Positions 14,576 to 22,742 of a stretch of DNA of 27,642 nt are shown piece after piece. The notes under the pieces were generated by a model, which was not told the DNA's origin, searched no databases, and was given only the letters and a program-made list of their open reading frames with translations. A program made the position numbers and the translations under genes. The stretch's first letter is position 1. Every line of letters begins with the position of its first letter. The stretch spans positions 1 through 27,642 of the forward strand of contig DGRN01000032.1 in NCBI GenBank assembly GCA_002391075.1, read 5' to 3'. This stretch comes from Candidatus Saccharibacteria bacterium UBA4387 (GTDB lineage Bacteria > Patescibacteriota > Saccharimonadia > Saccharimonadales > Saccharimonadaceae).

Positions 14576-16483
14576 ATGAAAAAGTTAGAATTTAAGTGGT
14601 TTCGGAAGATGACGGAAAGGCAGAAATACTTCTTCTGTTCGGCTCTTTTTCTAGTGTTTGCCGCGGTTTTTTTGACTTGGTTTTTGGAGTATCGATATTT
14701 TATTAATGATTTTGCGCGTACCTGGAATTTTGTTTTTGGAAGCCCTGCGGCATTTTTCTATAATGCGCTGCTTTTACTCTTGGGGATGTGCATTTTATGG
14801 AGCTTGACCGGGCGCGCAACGACTGCTAGCGGCGTTACGTGGGTTATCATTTGTATTGTCAGTTATATACATATAAGTAAATTCAAGGCGCGCGGCAATC
14901 CGTTGTTGCCGGAGGATTTTCAGCTAGCTAGTGAGGCTGGTTCATTGTCGAAGTTCGTTAGTATCTGGTCTATTGTGCGGCTGCTGTTGGCGATTGCGCT
15001 GATTATTAGTCTAACGATTTTCATAAATAAGAGAATTGCGCCAAAAGCACATCTCAATCGTCCAAAACGCGGCCAAAATTATCTTCTGCGCCATGCGATT
15101 GGCGCAAGACTGGCAGTGCTCTTGATTGGGGTGCTCGGTTTTTATTTCGCTTCGGATTTTGCAAGGCACAATGATGGCAGTCGATACCAGGACACTTTTC
15201 TCGGAACGCGCTTTACGGCCTGGAACCAAAATCGTAATTACGACGAAAATGGATTTATTTTGGGCTTTCTTTATAATTTCCAAAAGTTGAGGCTTTCGGA
15301 GCCAAATCAGTATGAAGAGAGTTTTATTTCTGGAATCGAAGAGAAATATACGGAGATTGAGAAGAAAGAGAACGAGTCGCGAAAAGATATAAGCGACGAA
15401 GACGTTAGCGTGGTCATAATCTTGAACGAATCGTTTTTCGATCCGACCGTCAGTTTTAATGGGAAGAACTTTGAAGATTATTATCCACATGACGGCGGTG
15501 ATATCACGCCAAATCTGCACGCAATTCAGAGCAAATATCCGAGCGGGTTAATGTATTCGCTCGATTACGGCGGCGGCACAGCAAATATAGAGTTCGAGGC
15601 TTTGACGGGCTTGACTAACTTTTGGGTAAATACTGTCCCATACACAGCGCTAATTCCACGAGCTGGAAAGGTGCCGTCGATTGCAAGTTTTTTGAAAGAC
15701 GAAGGATACACGACAACTGCAATTCATCCGTTCAATGGCGGCATGTATAAGCGCAATATCGCGCTAAAAAACGAAGGTTTTGACGAATTTATAACAGATT
15801 TGGAGATGGATTTTACTGAGCATGACGGAGCTTCCGAATATATTAATGACCGTTCCGCATATCAGCAAACGCTAAAAGCTCTGCAGGAAGGTAGCAAGCG
15901 ACAAGTGATCGGGTTAATTACGATGCAGAATCACACTCCGTTCAAGGAGGAAAATTACGAGAGCCGCGATTTTGGGCTAATTCGCAACGATTATACGGCC
16001 GAGCTTGAGGATTGGCGCGAGACGGAAATCGAAACATATTTCCAGACAGTTCATTCATCTGACGAGTATCTAGGGGAGTTTATCGCGGGGCTTGAACAGC
16101 TCGATAAAAAAGTTGCGGTGCTATTTTTCGGTGACCATTCGCCTGGTCTATTCGACATCACGAACAGTCACGAAGATAAGGAAGTTCGTGATTTGTCACG
16201 AGTCACGCCATATTTTATTTATACGAATTATGACGCAGATTTCACGAATAAGGAGCTTCCGACCACGACGCCGAATTGCATGGTAAACACAATGCTGAAT
16301 TCTTTGAACTGGCGCAAAAACGCTCGCTATTATTTGCTGGACGAGGTTTGCCGCGAGGAACCGATTTTGACCGCGACTTGGTTGGATGGGCGCGATATCG
16401 ACGAGGAATCCGATTTGCTGAAATCGTACGAGCTATTGACATACGATATTTTGGGCGGCAAAAAATATTGGCACGACAACTGA
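14576..16483 (+). CDS. LTA synthase family protein (sulfatase-fold glycerophosphotransferase)
   Basis: A 635-aa membrane enzyme of the LtaS family, which moves glycerol-phosphate (or similar) units from lipid to a growing surface polymer outside the membrane. Five N-terminal membrane helices (about 18-38, 57-77, 84-101, 131-150, 174-194) precede the extracellular catalytic domain. Key motifs are IILNESFFDP (metal ligand E285), GGGTANIEFE with the nucleophile T335, HPFNGGMYKR, MQNHTPF and FFGDHSP with the later metal ligands. All core residues are present, so it should be active. It is a single gene, divergent from comEC, ending in TGA. The exact polymer cannot be told from sequence. Confidence 0.88.
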   Translation: MKKLEFKWFRKMTERQKYFFCSALFLVFAAVFLTWFLEYRYFINDFARTWNFVFGSPAAFFYNALLLLLGMCILWSLTGRATTASGVTWVIICIVSYIHISKFKARGNPLLPEDFQLASEAGSLSKFVSIWSIVRLLLAIALIISLTIFINKRIAPKAHLNRPKRGQNYLLRHAIGARLAVLLIGVLGFYFASDFARHNDGSRYQDTFLGTRFTAWNQNRNYDENGFILGFLYNFQKLRLSEPNQYEESFISGIEEKYTEIEKKENESRKDISDEDVSVVIILNESFFDPTVSFNGKNFEDYYPHDGGDITPNLHAIQSKYPSGLMYSLDYGGGTANIEFEALTGLTNFWVNTVPYTALIPRAGKVPSIASFLKDEGYTTTAIHPFNGGMYKRNIALKNEGFDEFITDLEMDFTEHDGASEYINDRSAYQQTLKALQEGSKRQVIGLITMQNHTPFKEENYESRDFGLIRNDYTAELEDWRETEIETYFQTVHSSDEYLGEFIAGLEQLDKKVAVLFFGDHSPGLFDITNSHEDKEVRDLSRVTPYFIYTNYDADFTNKELPTTTPNCMVNTMLNSLNWRKNARYYLLDEVCREEPILTATWLDGRDIDEESDLLKSYELLTYDILGGKKYWHDN

Positions 16484-16496
16484 AAAATCTTCGGCA

Positions 16497-16520
16497 TAAA
16501 AATACCGCCCTAGCGGGCGG
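16497..16520 (-). terminator. Terminator of metG
   Basis: Stem CCGCCC/GGGCGG with loop TAGC (16505-16520) and, on the minus strand, the run TATTTTTAT. It sits between convergent genes and may also stop the LTA-synthase transcript. Confidence 0.7.
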
Positions 16521-16526
16521 ATATCT

Positions 16527-17945
16527 TTAGGCTTTTGGGAATAATGGCGTTGCGGGAGCCTTGATTTCTTCGGCGGTGAAGATTTCCTGGATTTTTGATG
16601 CGGTTTCTGGGAGGAAAATTTGTAGGCTTTCGCAAATATTCAGGAGCCAGTCGGCTTCATGATTCAGGACTTCGCAAGCCTTTTCTGGCTCAGTTTTCGC
16701 GAGCGACCAAGGCTTATTCGTTTCGAGGTCCTTGTTGATGGCCTGAATTTCTTCCCAAAGAAGATCGAAGGCGGAATTGAACTCATAGGCATCCATGCGT
16801 TTTTTGAAATCCTGCGACCATCGCGGAATGGTATCTGCGCGAAGAATATTGTTGATTCCGTTCTTGTTACAAAGGGTCGCAAGGCGCTGGACTAGATTGC
16901 CGAGATCATTTGCAAGCTCGTTATATGCAGCTTCGTATTTTTCCCAGGTAAAGTCGCCGTCATCCGAAGTAGAGACATGGCGCAAGAAGTAGTAACGGAA
17001 TGGCGCGAGGCCGTGTTTTTCGATGATTTCCTCTGGCGCGATTACGTTGCCGATGCTTTTTGACATTTTTTGACCATCGACGTTAATGAAGCCGTGCGCT
17101 AGCAAGTTTTGCGGTAGCTCGAGGCCGAGGCCTAGTAGGATTGCAGGCCAAATTCCAGCATGAAAACGCAAAATATCTTTGCCAATAATTTGGGTTGTAG
17201 CCGGCCAAGAATCAGAAATATCCTTTTCTGGGTAGCCAAGAACCGTAATATAGTTCGAAAGCGCATCAATCCAGACATACATAACCTGCGAATCGTCGCC
17301 TGGGACCGGGACGCCCCACTCGACTTGCTCTTTTGGACGAGAAATTGATACGTCTGGCATGTCGGCTAGAAGATTCAAAAACTCTTTTTTGCGGAAAGCA
17401 GGGGTGATTTTGAGACGATCCGACTCTATGGCGGCGCGGATGTCATCTTTGAAGTCAGAAATTCGCAAGTAGTAGTTTTCCTCGCTGAGTTTCTGGTATG
17501 GTTTTTGATGGTCGGGACAAATTCCGCCATTTTCGCCCTGCTCTTTATCGGTCACGAAACGTTCGCAGCCCTCGCAATACCAGCCTTCGTAGCTGTCTTT
17601 ATAGATATGATCGGAAAGCTTTTCCCAGATTGCCTGGCAACGGCGCTCATGATCTGCATCAGTAGTGCGCACGAAATCCGTATATTCTACGCCGAGCGAA
17701 TGGATGAAATCCTGGAATTTTCGCGAATTTTCATCAACATATTGTTGAACCGGAAGGCCTGATTCGGCGGCTTTTTTGAAAATCTTGCTGCCGTGCTCAT
17801 CGGTGCCGGCCTGCAAACGAACTTCTTTGCCCTGCATCATCATATATCGACGCAAGACATCCGCAAGCAAATAGTCCATCGCATGACCAAGGTGCGGTTT
17901 ACCATTGACATACGGAATAGCTGTTGTGATATATGTTTTTGTCAT
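16527..17945 (-). CDS. metG: Methionyl-tRNA synthetase
   Basis: Charges tRNA-Met with methionine in the cytoplasm. The 472-aa class I synthetase has the HIGH-type motif HLGH (18-21), a one-zinc knuckle C124-x2-C127 ... C143-x2-H146 in the connecting insertion, VMYVWIDALSNYI, and KMSKS (293-297). The C-terminal helical anticodon-binding domain is present; there is no tRNA-binding EMAP-like extension, as in short bacterial forms. Start ATG 17945 lies 6 nt after an extended TATAAT, so the message should be leaderless and cannot carry a T-box. A short inverted repeat overlaps this promoter. A CAT-anticodon tRNA is also encoded in the window. Confidence 0.96.
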   Translation of the reverse strand: MTKTYITTAIPYVNGKPHLGHAMDYLLADVLRRYMMMQGKEVRLQAGTDEHGSKIFKKAAESGLPVQQYVDENSRKFQDFIHSLGVEYTDFVRTTDADHERRCQAIWEKLSDHIYKDSYEGWYCEGCERFVTDKEQGENGGICPDHQKPYQKLSEENYYLRISDFKDDIRAAIESDRLKITPAFRKKEFLNLLADMPDVSISRPKEQVEWGVPVPGDDSQVMYVWIDALSNYITVLGYPEKDISDSWPATTQIIGKDILRFHAGIWPAILLGLGLELPQNLLAHGFINVDGQKMSKSIGNVIAPEEIIEKHGLAPFRYYFLRHVSTSDDGDFTWEKYEAAYNELANDLGNLVQRLATLCNKNGINNILRADTIPRWSQDFKKRMDAYEFNSAFDLLWEEIQAINKDLETNKPWSLAKTEPEKACEVLNHEADWLLNICESLQIFLPETASKIQEIFTAEEIKAPATPLFPKA

Positions 17946-17951
17946 GAGTCT

Positions 17952-17980
17952 ATTATATCAAAATAACAGAGATATGTGAC
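17952..17980 (-). promoter_or_regulatory. Promoter of metG (leaderless)
   Basis: Minus strand GTCACA (17980-17975, weak -35), 17-bp spacer, extended TGA-TATAAT (17957-17952), 6 nt to ATG 17945. Confidence 0.65.
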
Positions 17981-17990
17981 CCCTGTTATT
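17962..17990. repeat. Inverted repeat around the metG -35 box
   Basis: Perfect 8-bp arms AATAACAG (17962-17969) and CTGTTATT (17983-17990) with a 13-bp centre that contains the -35 hexamer; one arm nearly abuts the -10. It could be an operator, or a weak terminator for the gene ending at 18001. Confidence 0.5.
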
Positions 17991-18000
17991 GACTTTTGGG

Positions 18001-18519
18001 CTAATTTGTTGCGAAAGCAAAATAGAGGGCCGCTATCGTGCCGAGTACAGCAATGGCTGCGACGACAATCAGAATAATTTTGCCGCTTTTGTTCTCTTTT
18101 CCGGGAACCGTAATAACCTGAAGAGGTGTCTCCTCTTCTTGTGCTTGTTCTTTTGGTTCCAGCTTGGCTTCTTCGGCGGGTTTTTCTTCGACTTCGGTCT
18201 GGATGTTGGGCGAATTCGCAATCAGGGCGTGGATTTGCATGTTGCCATTGATTGGGTCGTAGTCCAACATCGCATTGTTCGCGTCATGACGCACAGGCTC
18301 TGGAGTCGGCTCTGGTTTTTGATACTGAGGTATGTCGCCAGCTACGAAGCTTGCGTTGTGAGGCGACTGCGGCATAGGGCCGTTGGCGTTTTCAGGGTTC
18401 GTAATCGGATCGTAATCGACAGGATTAAAATCTTGCACGGAATTAGATGCCGCTGGAGCGGCCGTATTCTGAGCCGTCTGCTCAGCTTGATTGTTTGCAG
18501 ATTCCGAATCTGGACCCAT
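18001..18519 (-). CDS. Acidic, disordered protein with C-terminal membrane anchor
   Basis: A 172-aa protein that I do not recognise as a family. Residues 1-140 are low-complexity, rich in Asn, Pro, Gln, Glu and Ala, with a repeated YDPI (VDYDPITNPEN, LDYDPINGNMQ). Residues about 145-172 (KSGKIILIVVAAIAVLGTIA...) form a single helix at the extreme end, giving a tail-anchored layout with the long part in the cytoplasm. AAAGGAG lies 6 nt before ATG 18519. It follows ksgA by 38 bp and may share its transcript, though TAAAAT/TATTAT boxes in the gap allow a separate start. Function unknown. Confidence 0.65.
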   Translation of the reverse strand: MGPDSESANNQAEQTAQNTAAPAASNSVQDFNPVDYDPITNPENANGPMPQSPHNASFVAGDIPQYQKPEPTPEPVRHDANNAMLDYDPINGNMQIHALIANSPNIQTEVEEKPAEEAKLEPKEQAQEEETPLQVITVPGKENKSGKIILIVVAAIAVLGTIAALYFAFATN

Positions 18520-18557
18520 ACGCTCCTTTTGCGAGAGATTATTGTTCGTATAATATT

Positions 18558-19328
18558 TTAGTGCTTATGGATAAAATTTTCAAGGTCGCACCACTGCTGG
18601 ATGGATAAATCTGCAGGACGAACGTTGGTCGAAATATTGAGTTTTTCGAAATAGCTAGTCAGCTCTTCGCGCGAGATTTTGGTCGATAGCGCAAGATTTG
18701 AGAGGAGTTTTTTGCGAGGCGCGGAAAAGCCGAGTTTGATGAGCGACATAGTAGATTCGGTCGCTAGCGGTTTCGCGAGTGGTTCAAGGACGACTACCTG
18801 ACTGTCAACTTTTGGCGGCGGCGTGAAAAATTCGCGGCCAACAATACTGCCGGCAGTCACTTTGGCGTAGATTTGCGCAGATAAGCCAAGTATGGAATAG
18901 TTGCCAGGGCCAGCAGCCAAACGTTGCGCGACCTCTTTCTGCATAAGCAGGACAATTTTTTGCGGCTTATGTTCGACGTGCAGGAATTTTTGAATAATCG
19001 GCGAGGTGATGTAGTATGGGATATTTCCAGCGACAACATATTTTTCCGGTAAGCCAAGTTGGGAAATGTCGAGCGATAGAATATCCTGATGAATTACTTC
19101 GAGGTTTTTGCCCGGGAAAGATTTGGGCAGATTTTCGGCTAGGCGATCGTCGAGTTCGACAGCGATGACTTGCTCGAAAAATTTAAACAAAGCTGAGGTT
19201 AGCGTACCGAGGCCTGGTCCTATCTCGACCACAACATCAGTATCGTCTGCACTAGCAGTGTCGGCAATATCGAGCAAAATGTCGCGATCTTTGAGCCAGT
19301 TTTGACCGAGTGATTTTCGATTCTTCAT
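18558..19328 (-). CDS. ksgA: 16S rRNA (adenine(1518)-N6/adenine(1519)-N6)-dimethyltransferase
   Basis: Dimethylates two adjacent adenines near the 3' end of 16S rRNA during late small-subunit assembly, using SAM. The 256-aa product from ATG 19328 shows KSLGQNWL at the start, SAM motif EIGPGLGTLT (35-44), acidic ELDDRL (58-63), and the catalytic NIPYY (102-106), then the basic C-terminal helical domain with FSAPRKKLL. A longer frame to 19397 is open but runs back into the upstream gene; ATG 19328 is chosen because family similarity starts there and GGTGG precedes it. It starts 1 nt after the stop of the G5 gene, so it is in that operon. Confidence 0.95.
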   Translation of the reverse strand: MKNRKSLGQNWLKDRDILLDIADTASADDTDVVVEIGPGLGTLTSALFKFFEQVIAVELDDRLAENLPKSFPGKNLEVIHQDILSLDISQLGLPEKYVVAGNIPYYITSPIIQKFLHVEHKPQKIVLLMQKEVAQRLAAGPGNYSILGLSAQIYAKVTAGSIVGREFFTPPPKVDSQVVVLEPLAKPLATESTMSLIKLGFSAPRKKLLSNLALSTKISREELTSYFEKLNISTNVRPADLSIQQWCDLENFIHKH

Positions 19329-19329
19329 A

Positions 19330-20517
19330 TTACCACCAGTGATGACTCGACCAGAATTGATAAGCGCCCGACCAGCTGCCGTATCGGCCGCGGGCATAAT
19401 TCGATGCGGAGCGGAGCTGGCAGACCGGATCGCTTTGCCAGTTTGGACATTCGGCCTGCAGGCGACCGAGGCTGGTCTGGTAGAGGCCGAAGTAGCGACC
19501 GTTAGATGCGGTTGTGCGCCAGCCTGATTCGTGAGAAATAATAAAGTTTACGTAGCCGTAGTCGCTGGACGAAATGCCGGCCGCCGCCATCCAATCTTCG
19601 TGAGAGCCAGACGGAAGTGAGATTTTGGCGCCAACAGTGCGCTCTTGCTGGACTGGCGCCTCAATGACGACCTCGGAGATTACTTGGCGATTTACTTCTT
19701 CGCCGTTATACAACTCAATTTCATAAGTAACCATTTTGCGACCGTTTTGACCAGCTTTGGTAATTTCCGATTTGCCGCGATCCATGTTGTAGTCGGTCGT
19801 GATGCGCTCCGTAAATGGAATCGTTTCCTCTTGCGAGAAGCTTTGTTTGCCCTGCATATACACCTTGAATTCGATATTGTCGGCAATTTTCGTATCTTCT
19901 GGCAAGGAAATCCAGTTAATATCTGGATTCGACTCGATGTTTTGCTCTTTCAGAAAATCCGCCACCGTGTCAGCTTGCGTACGTTTTTCGATTTCTTGAC
20001 CATACAGCGTAAAATGAACGGTTTTGGCGCGTTTTATTTCGTAGGCAATAGTCATACCGCTCTCGAGGAAACCGGAATAGTTTACCGTGTTTATAACATC
20101 CTCTGGCAGAAGTTCGATGCCGGCCGCTTTGGCGATTTCGGCCGGGTCGGTCGCGGCAGTGCGGAAATATTTGCGCGACAAGCCGTCGATAGTGACAACT
20201 TCGCGAGCACGATAGATGTTAATCTTAAAATCATCTTCGTTAATAATATCTTCAAGACTTGGCTCGACAATGTCGCCTTCTGAGGTTGTAATTTCCGCGC
20301 GATCGAGAACCTCTTTGACGGTCGCTGCGTCGCTGCGGAGTGTCGTTTTTTCGTCGCGATCATAGATGGTGATATAGTGGCCACCTTCAGCAACCACGGC
20401 ATTAGCTCTGTCGTCTGAAAAAATAAACTGCTGTGTTATGAAAGCAAGTAATATAGCCGCGAGAGCTAGAGGAAGTATCCAAAATAGGAGATTTGTTCGT
20501 ATTCTACGCAATCTCAT
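19330..20517 (-). CDS. DUF348/G5 surface protein with C-terminal lysozyme-like domain
   Basis: A probable cell-wall hydrolase of the Rpf/YabE type. In the 395-aa product, a membrane/signal helix (about 6-30) leads to DUF348-type repeats (HYITIYDRDEKTTL ... TVKEVLDRA; RAKTVHFTLYGQEI ... TVADFLKEQ), a G5-like segment (ETIPFTERITTDYN ... VISEVVIEAP), and a C-terminal lysozyme/transglycosylase-like domain. In it, IISHESGW supplies the likely catalytic Glu, followed by GRYFGLYQTS and a Cys pair (ECPNW...VCQL). ATG 20517 is favoured over 20535 because TTGAAC-17-TATTCT lies 8 nt upstream of it and overlaps the longer start. ksgA follows directly. In an epibiont it might act on its own or the host's wall; that is speculation. 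Confidence 0.82.
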   Translation of the reverse strand: MRLRRIRTNLLFWILPLALAAILLAFITQQFIFSDDRANAVVAEGGHYITIYDRDEKTTLRSDAATVKEVLDRAEITTSEGDIVEPSLEDIINEDDFKINIYRAREVVTIDGLSRKYFRTAATDPAEIAKAAGIELLPEDVINTVNYSGFLESGMTIAYEIKRAKTVHFTLYGQEIEKRTQADTVADFLKEQNIESNPDINWISLPEDTKIADNIEFKVYMQGKQSFSQEETIPFTERITTDYNMDRGKSEITKAGQNGRKMVTYEIELYNGEEVNRQVISEVVIEAPVQQERTVGAKISLPSGSHEDWMAAAGISSSDYGYVNFIISHESGWRTTASNGRYFGLYQTSLGRLQAECPNWQSDPVCQLRSASNYARGRYGSWSGAYQFWSSHHWW

Positions 20518-20525
20518 GCTTTTTA

Positions 20526-20554
20526 AGAATAACATGTTTCACACGACTGTTCAA
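20526..20554 (-). promoter_or_regulatory. Promoter of the G5 protein-ksgA operon
   Basis: Minus strand TTGAAC (20554-20549), 17-bp spacer, TATTCT (20531-20526) with TGT before it, 8 nt to ATG 20517. The -35 sequence is the same as in the comEC promoter. It sits just after the tilS stop codon. Confidence 0.65.
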
Positions 20555-20555
20555 G

Positions 20556-21389
20556 TTAGCCCTGCTCTTCAAGCGAAAAGTTGTGGCGACCGAGTTGCAA
20601 GAGATAGCGGCGATTAAGACTAAAGCTTTTGTTTGGCTGGTAAGTTCGAATTGCAAAAAGCGCACGCGCAAGCTGGGGCCGCGTTAGTGAAACCTGCCAA
20701 AGTTGAAAACGATAGCGCAGCAGCTCTAATGCGCAAGCGTCATCCAGCTGGCGATAAAAATCTCGCGGTGCCGAAGCCGAATCGTTAATCAGTTCTGAAT
20801 CGAGCTGTTCGATTTGCGCACGAAGTTGATAATTTTTCCAAAACCCACTTTTGAGCCTTGCGCTGATTTCTGGGTATTCCAAAAATTGCCGCCGAATGCG
20901 ATTTCGCAAATATTTATCCTCGGTATTGGTCGAATCGGCGCGAAAACGAATCTGGAATCGACTCGCATATTTGTAGATTTGTGCTTTGTTCCATTTTAGG
21001 AGTGGACGGACGATTTCATCGTTACCAAACGGAGCAATACCACGCCAACCCGTGCCGCGCAGAATATTAATTGCCATGGTTTCCGCTACGTCATCAGCAT
21101 GGTGAGCGACAAAAATTTTCGCTTTTTGTTCTCGGCCGAGTTGCCGCAAAAAAGCATAGCGAGCGTTGCGCGCCTTCTCTTCGGAACTATTTTCGCCAAG
21201 CTCTGCGCGCATAGCGAAAAATGGGCGGCCGTACGATTTTGCGACGCGCTGGACAAATTCCATATCCAGATTCGAGCAGGGGCGAATTCCGTGGTCAAAG
21301 TGCGCCACAACAGCTCCCGGATCGTTGCGGTAGATATGCATCAAAACCATCGAATCGATGCCGCCAGAGACGGCCAAGATTTTTTTCAT
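20556..21389 (-). CDS. tilS: tRNA(Ile)-lysidine synthase, short form
   Basis: Converts C34 of tRNA-Ile(CAT) to lysidine so that it reads AUA and accepts isoleucine. The 277-aa protein has the PP-loop SGGIDS (8-13), HFDHGIRP, HHADDVAETMAINILRGTGWRGIAPF and the downstream RADSTNTEDKYLRNRIRRQFL, all diagnostic. It lacks the long C-terminal domain of the E. coli enzyme (about 430 aa) but is near the size of short forms. No Shine-Dalgarno site is seen upstream; the divergent PRC-barrel gene's -10 lies 6 bp away, so the two starts compete for the same DNA. Its presence means that a CAT-anticodon tRNA-Ile should exist in the genome. Confidence 0.94.
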   Translation of the reverse strand: MKKILAVSGGIDSMVLMHIYRNDPGAVVAHFDHGIRPCSNLDMEFVQRVAKSYGRPFFAMRAELGENSSEEKARNARYAFLRQLGREQKAKIFVAHHADDVAETMAINILRGTGWRGIAPFGNDEIVRPLLKWNKAQIYKYASRFQIRFRADSTNTEDKYLRNRIRRQFLEYPEISARLKSGFWKNYQLRAQIEQLDSELINDSASAPRDFYRQLDDACALELLRYRFQLWQVSLTRPQLARALFAIRTYQPNKSFSLNRRYLLQLGRHNFSLEEQG

Positions 21390-21391
21390 TA

Positions 21392-21400
21392 TGCTATAAT
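21392..21400 (+). promoter_or_regulatory. Extended -10 promoter of the PRC-barrel gene
   Basis: TGC-TATAAT; the core ATAATTAT is palindromic and may also serve tilS on the other strand. It leaves a leader of about 20 nt with GGAGG ahead of ATG 21428. Confidence 0.55.
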
Positions 21401-21427
21401 TATTCCATAGATGGAGGTTAAAGAAAA

Positions 21428-22051
21428 ATGCTAGTGGTCGGGTCTAATTTTATCGATTTTCCAATTTTGAGTATCCATCTTGGTGGCGAGGTGGCTTATA
21501 CTAAGCGCGCGATTATTGACCCAGAATCGCTGAGCATTATCGCCTTCGAGCTATATGGCGACGTGATTAACGACCCGGAGGTCGGCAATATTCTGATGAT
21601 TGAGGATATTCGCGAATACAGCAACGAGGGCTTTATTGTCGATTCGACCGATAAATTCGTCGAGAAAGATGACGTAATTCGCCTGCGCGAAACGATGGAG
21701 CTTAATTTTAACCTGCTCGGGCTGAAAGTCGTAACAAAAGACGGGCGAAAGATTGGAAAAATCGAGGACTATACGGTCGATTCGAATAATTTCTCGATTT
21801 TTCAGCTAATCGTACGCCGACCGTTCTTGCAATCTTTTAGCGACGTACAACTTACGATTAATCGCTCGCAAATTACCGAGATTGACGATTACAAGGTGAC
21901 GATCGACCACGATCGCGAAGAGATTAAATTGCCGAAAGAGGATGACGAATTCGTTCCGAATTTCGTGAATCCATTTCGTAAACCGAATTATGCTAGCCAA
22001 GAAGACGAATCGTCGGCTTCACGCGATAATTCGTCTAAGACATCCGAATAA
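21428..22051 (+). CDS. PRC-barrel domain protein
   Basis: A 207-aa soluble protein. Residues about 1-85 and 95-165 look like two beta-rich PRC-barrel-type units; the second, LLGLKVVTKDGRKIGKIEDYTVDSNNFSIFQLIV, matches the usual G..V...dG..iG.v.d..vd pattern closely. PRC barrels occur in RimM and in photosynthetic and adaptor proteins, binding protein or RNA; no enzyme role is implied. The C-terminal about 40 residues are acidic and Ser-rich, probably disordered. GGAGG lies upstream. Its last 64 nt overlap the 3' end of recX on the other strand, so each C-terminus is also antisense to its neighbour. Confidence 0.75.
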   Translation: MLVVGSNFIDFPILSIHLGGEVAYTKRAIIDPESLSIIAFELYGDVINDPEVGNILMIEDIREYSNEGFIVDSTDKFVEKDDVIRLRETMELNFNLLGLKVVTKDGRKIGKIEDYTVDSNNFSIFQLIVRRPFLQSFSDVQLTINRSQITEIDDYKVTIDHDREEIKLPKEDDEFVPNFVNPFRKPNYASQEDESSASRDNSSKTSE

Positions 22052-22740
22052 TTAAAGCCTTGCCGGACGAGGTATTGGATGAATTTCTGCTGGTCGTCGT
22101 AGCGTTTTTGGCGTTTTGTAATCACTTTTCTTAGCTCATCGCGTTCGTCGCGAAGATTCTCGCCTAAAACTTTATCTATTATTTTCGAGTCGATGCCCTT
22201 TTGCTGGAGCTCTAGGCGGAGTTTTTTGCGGCTAATACCCTTGCGCGTGTTGCGATTTTCGACCCAAAGACGAGCAAAGCGTTCATCGTCAAGGTAGCCG
22301 TGCGCATCCAAGCGCTCCATGACAAGAGGAATCAAGCTCGGATCGTATCCTTTGCGCAACTTAGTGACATATTCGCCGGTTTTCCGGTTTCGTACGCGTA
22401 CGGTTTTATCCATAGTTTTGCGCTTCAGATAATCCTGAATTTCCCAAGTCGAGTGTGGGCGCTGAAAATTATACTCTAGCGCGCGAGCATATAGCTTGCC
22501 GAATTCCGAGGCGCGCTTGATCTGTTCGCGCTCGTCTTTATCGAGTTTTCGACCGATTTTGATTTTGAAATCGACGACTTGCGAGATATCGAGCGAACAA
22601 AAAAATTTCCCGTCAAGATAGATATTGACGCGATTTTTGTCGCGCACGGCTTCGCGGATGTCGGTTATCTGGTAGGACTGCACCGTTGATGCAGTCCTAT
22701 CTAGTTCCGGCTCGAAAATATCGTGTATTTCGAGCGCCAT
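21988..22740 (-). CDS. recX: Recombination regulator RecX
   Basis: Binds RecA filaments and limits recombinase activity. The 250-aa protein has the N-terminal strand region typical of longer RecX proteins (ITDIREAVRDKNRVNIYLDGKFFCSLD) followed by the three-helix repeats: RASEFGKLYARALEYNFQRPHSTWEIQDYL, RLDAHGYLDDERFARLWVENRN...ISRKKLRLELQQKGI, and a third ending VRQGFNYSDVLDEL. It starts 2 nt after the recA stop with no good ribosome site, so it is probably coupled to recA. A strong 10-bp inverted repeat lies in codons about 14-23. The 3' end overlaps the convergent PRC-barrel gene by 64 bp. Confidence 0.9.
   Translation of the reverse strand: MALEIHDIFEPELDRTASTVQSYQITDIREAVRDKNRVNIYLDGKFFCSLDISQVVDFKIKIGRKLDKDEREQIKRASEFGKLYARALEYNFQRPHSTWEIQDYLKRKTMDKTVRVRNRKTGEYVTKLRKGYDPSLIPLVMERLDAHGYLDDERFARLWVENRNTRKGISRKKLRLELQQKGIDSKIIDKVLGENLRDERDELRKVITKRQKRYDDQQKFIQYLVRQGFNYSDVLDELSREADDSSSWLA
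22673..22699 (-). repeat. Perfect inverted repeat in the 5' part of recX
   Basis: TAGGACTGCA/TGCAGTCCTA, 10 bp with no mismatch and a 7-nt loop, about 40 nt into recX. No T run follows on the minus strand, so it is not a standard terminator. Confidence 0.75.
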
Positions 22741-22742
22741 CG

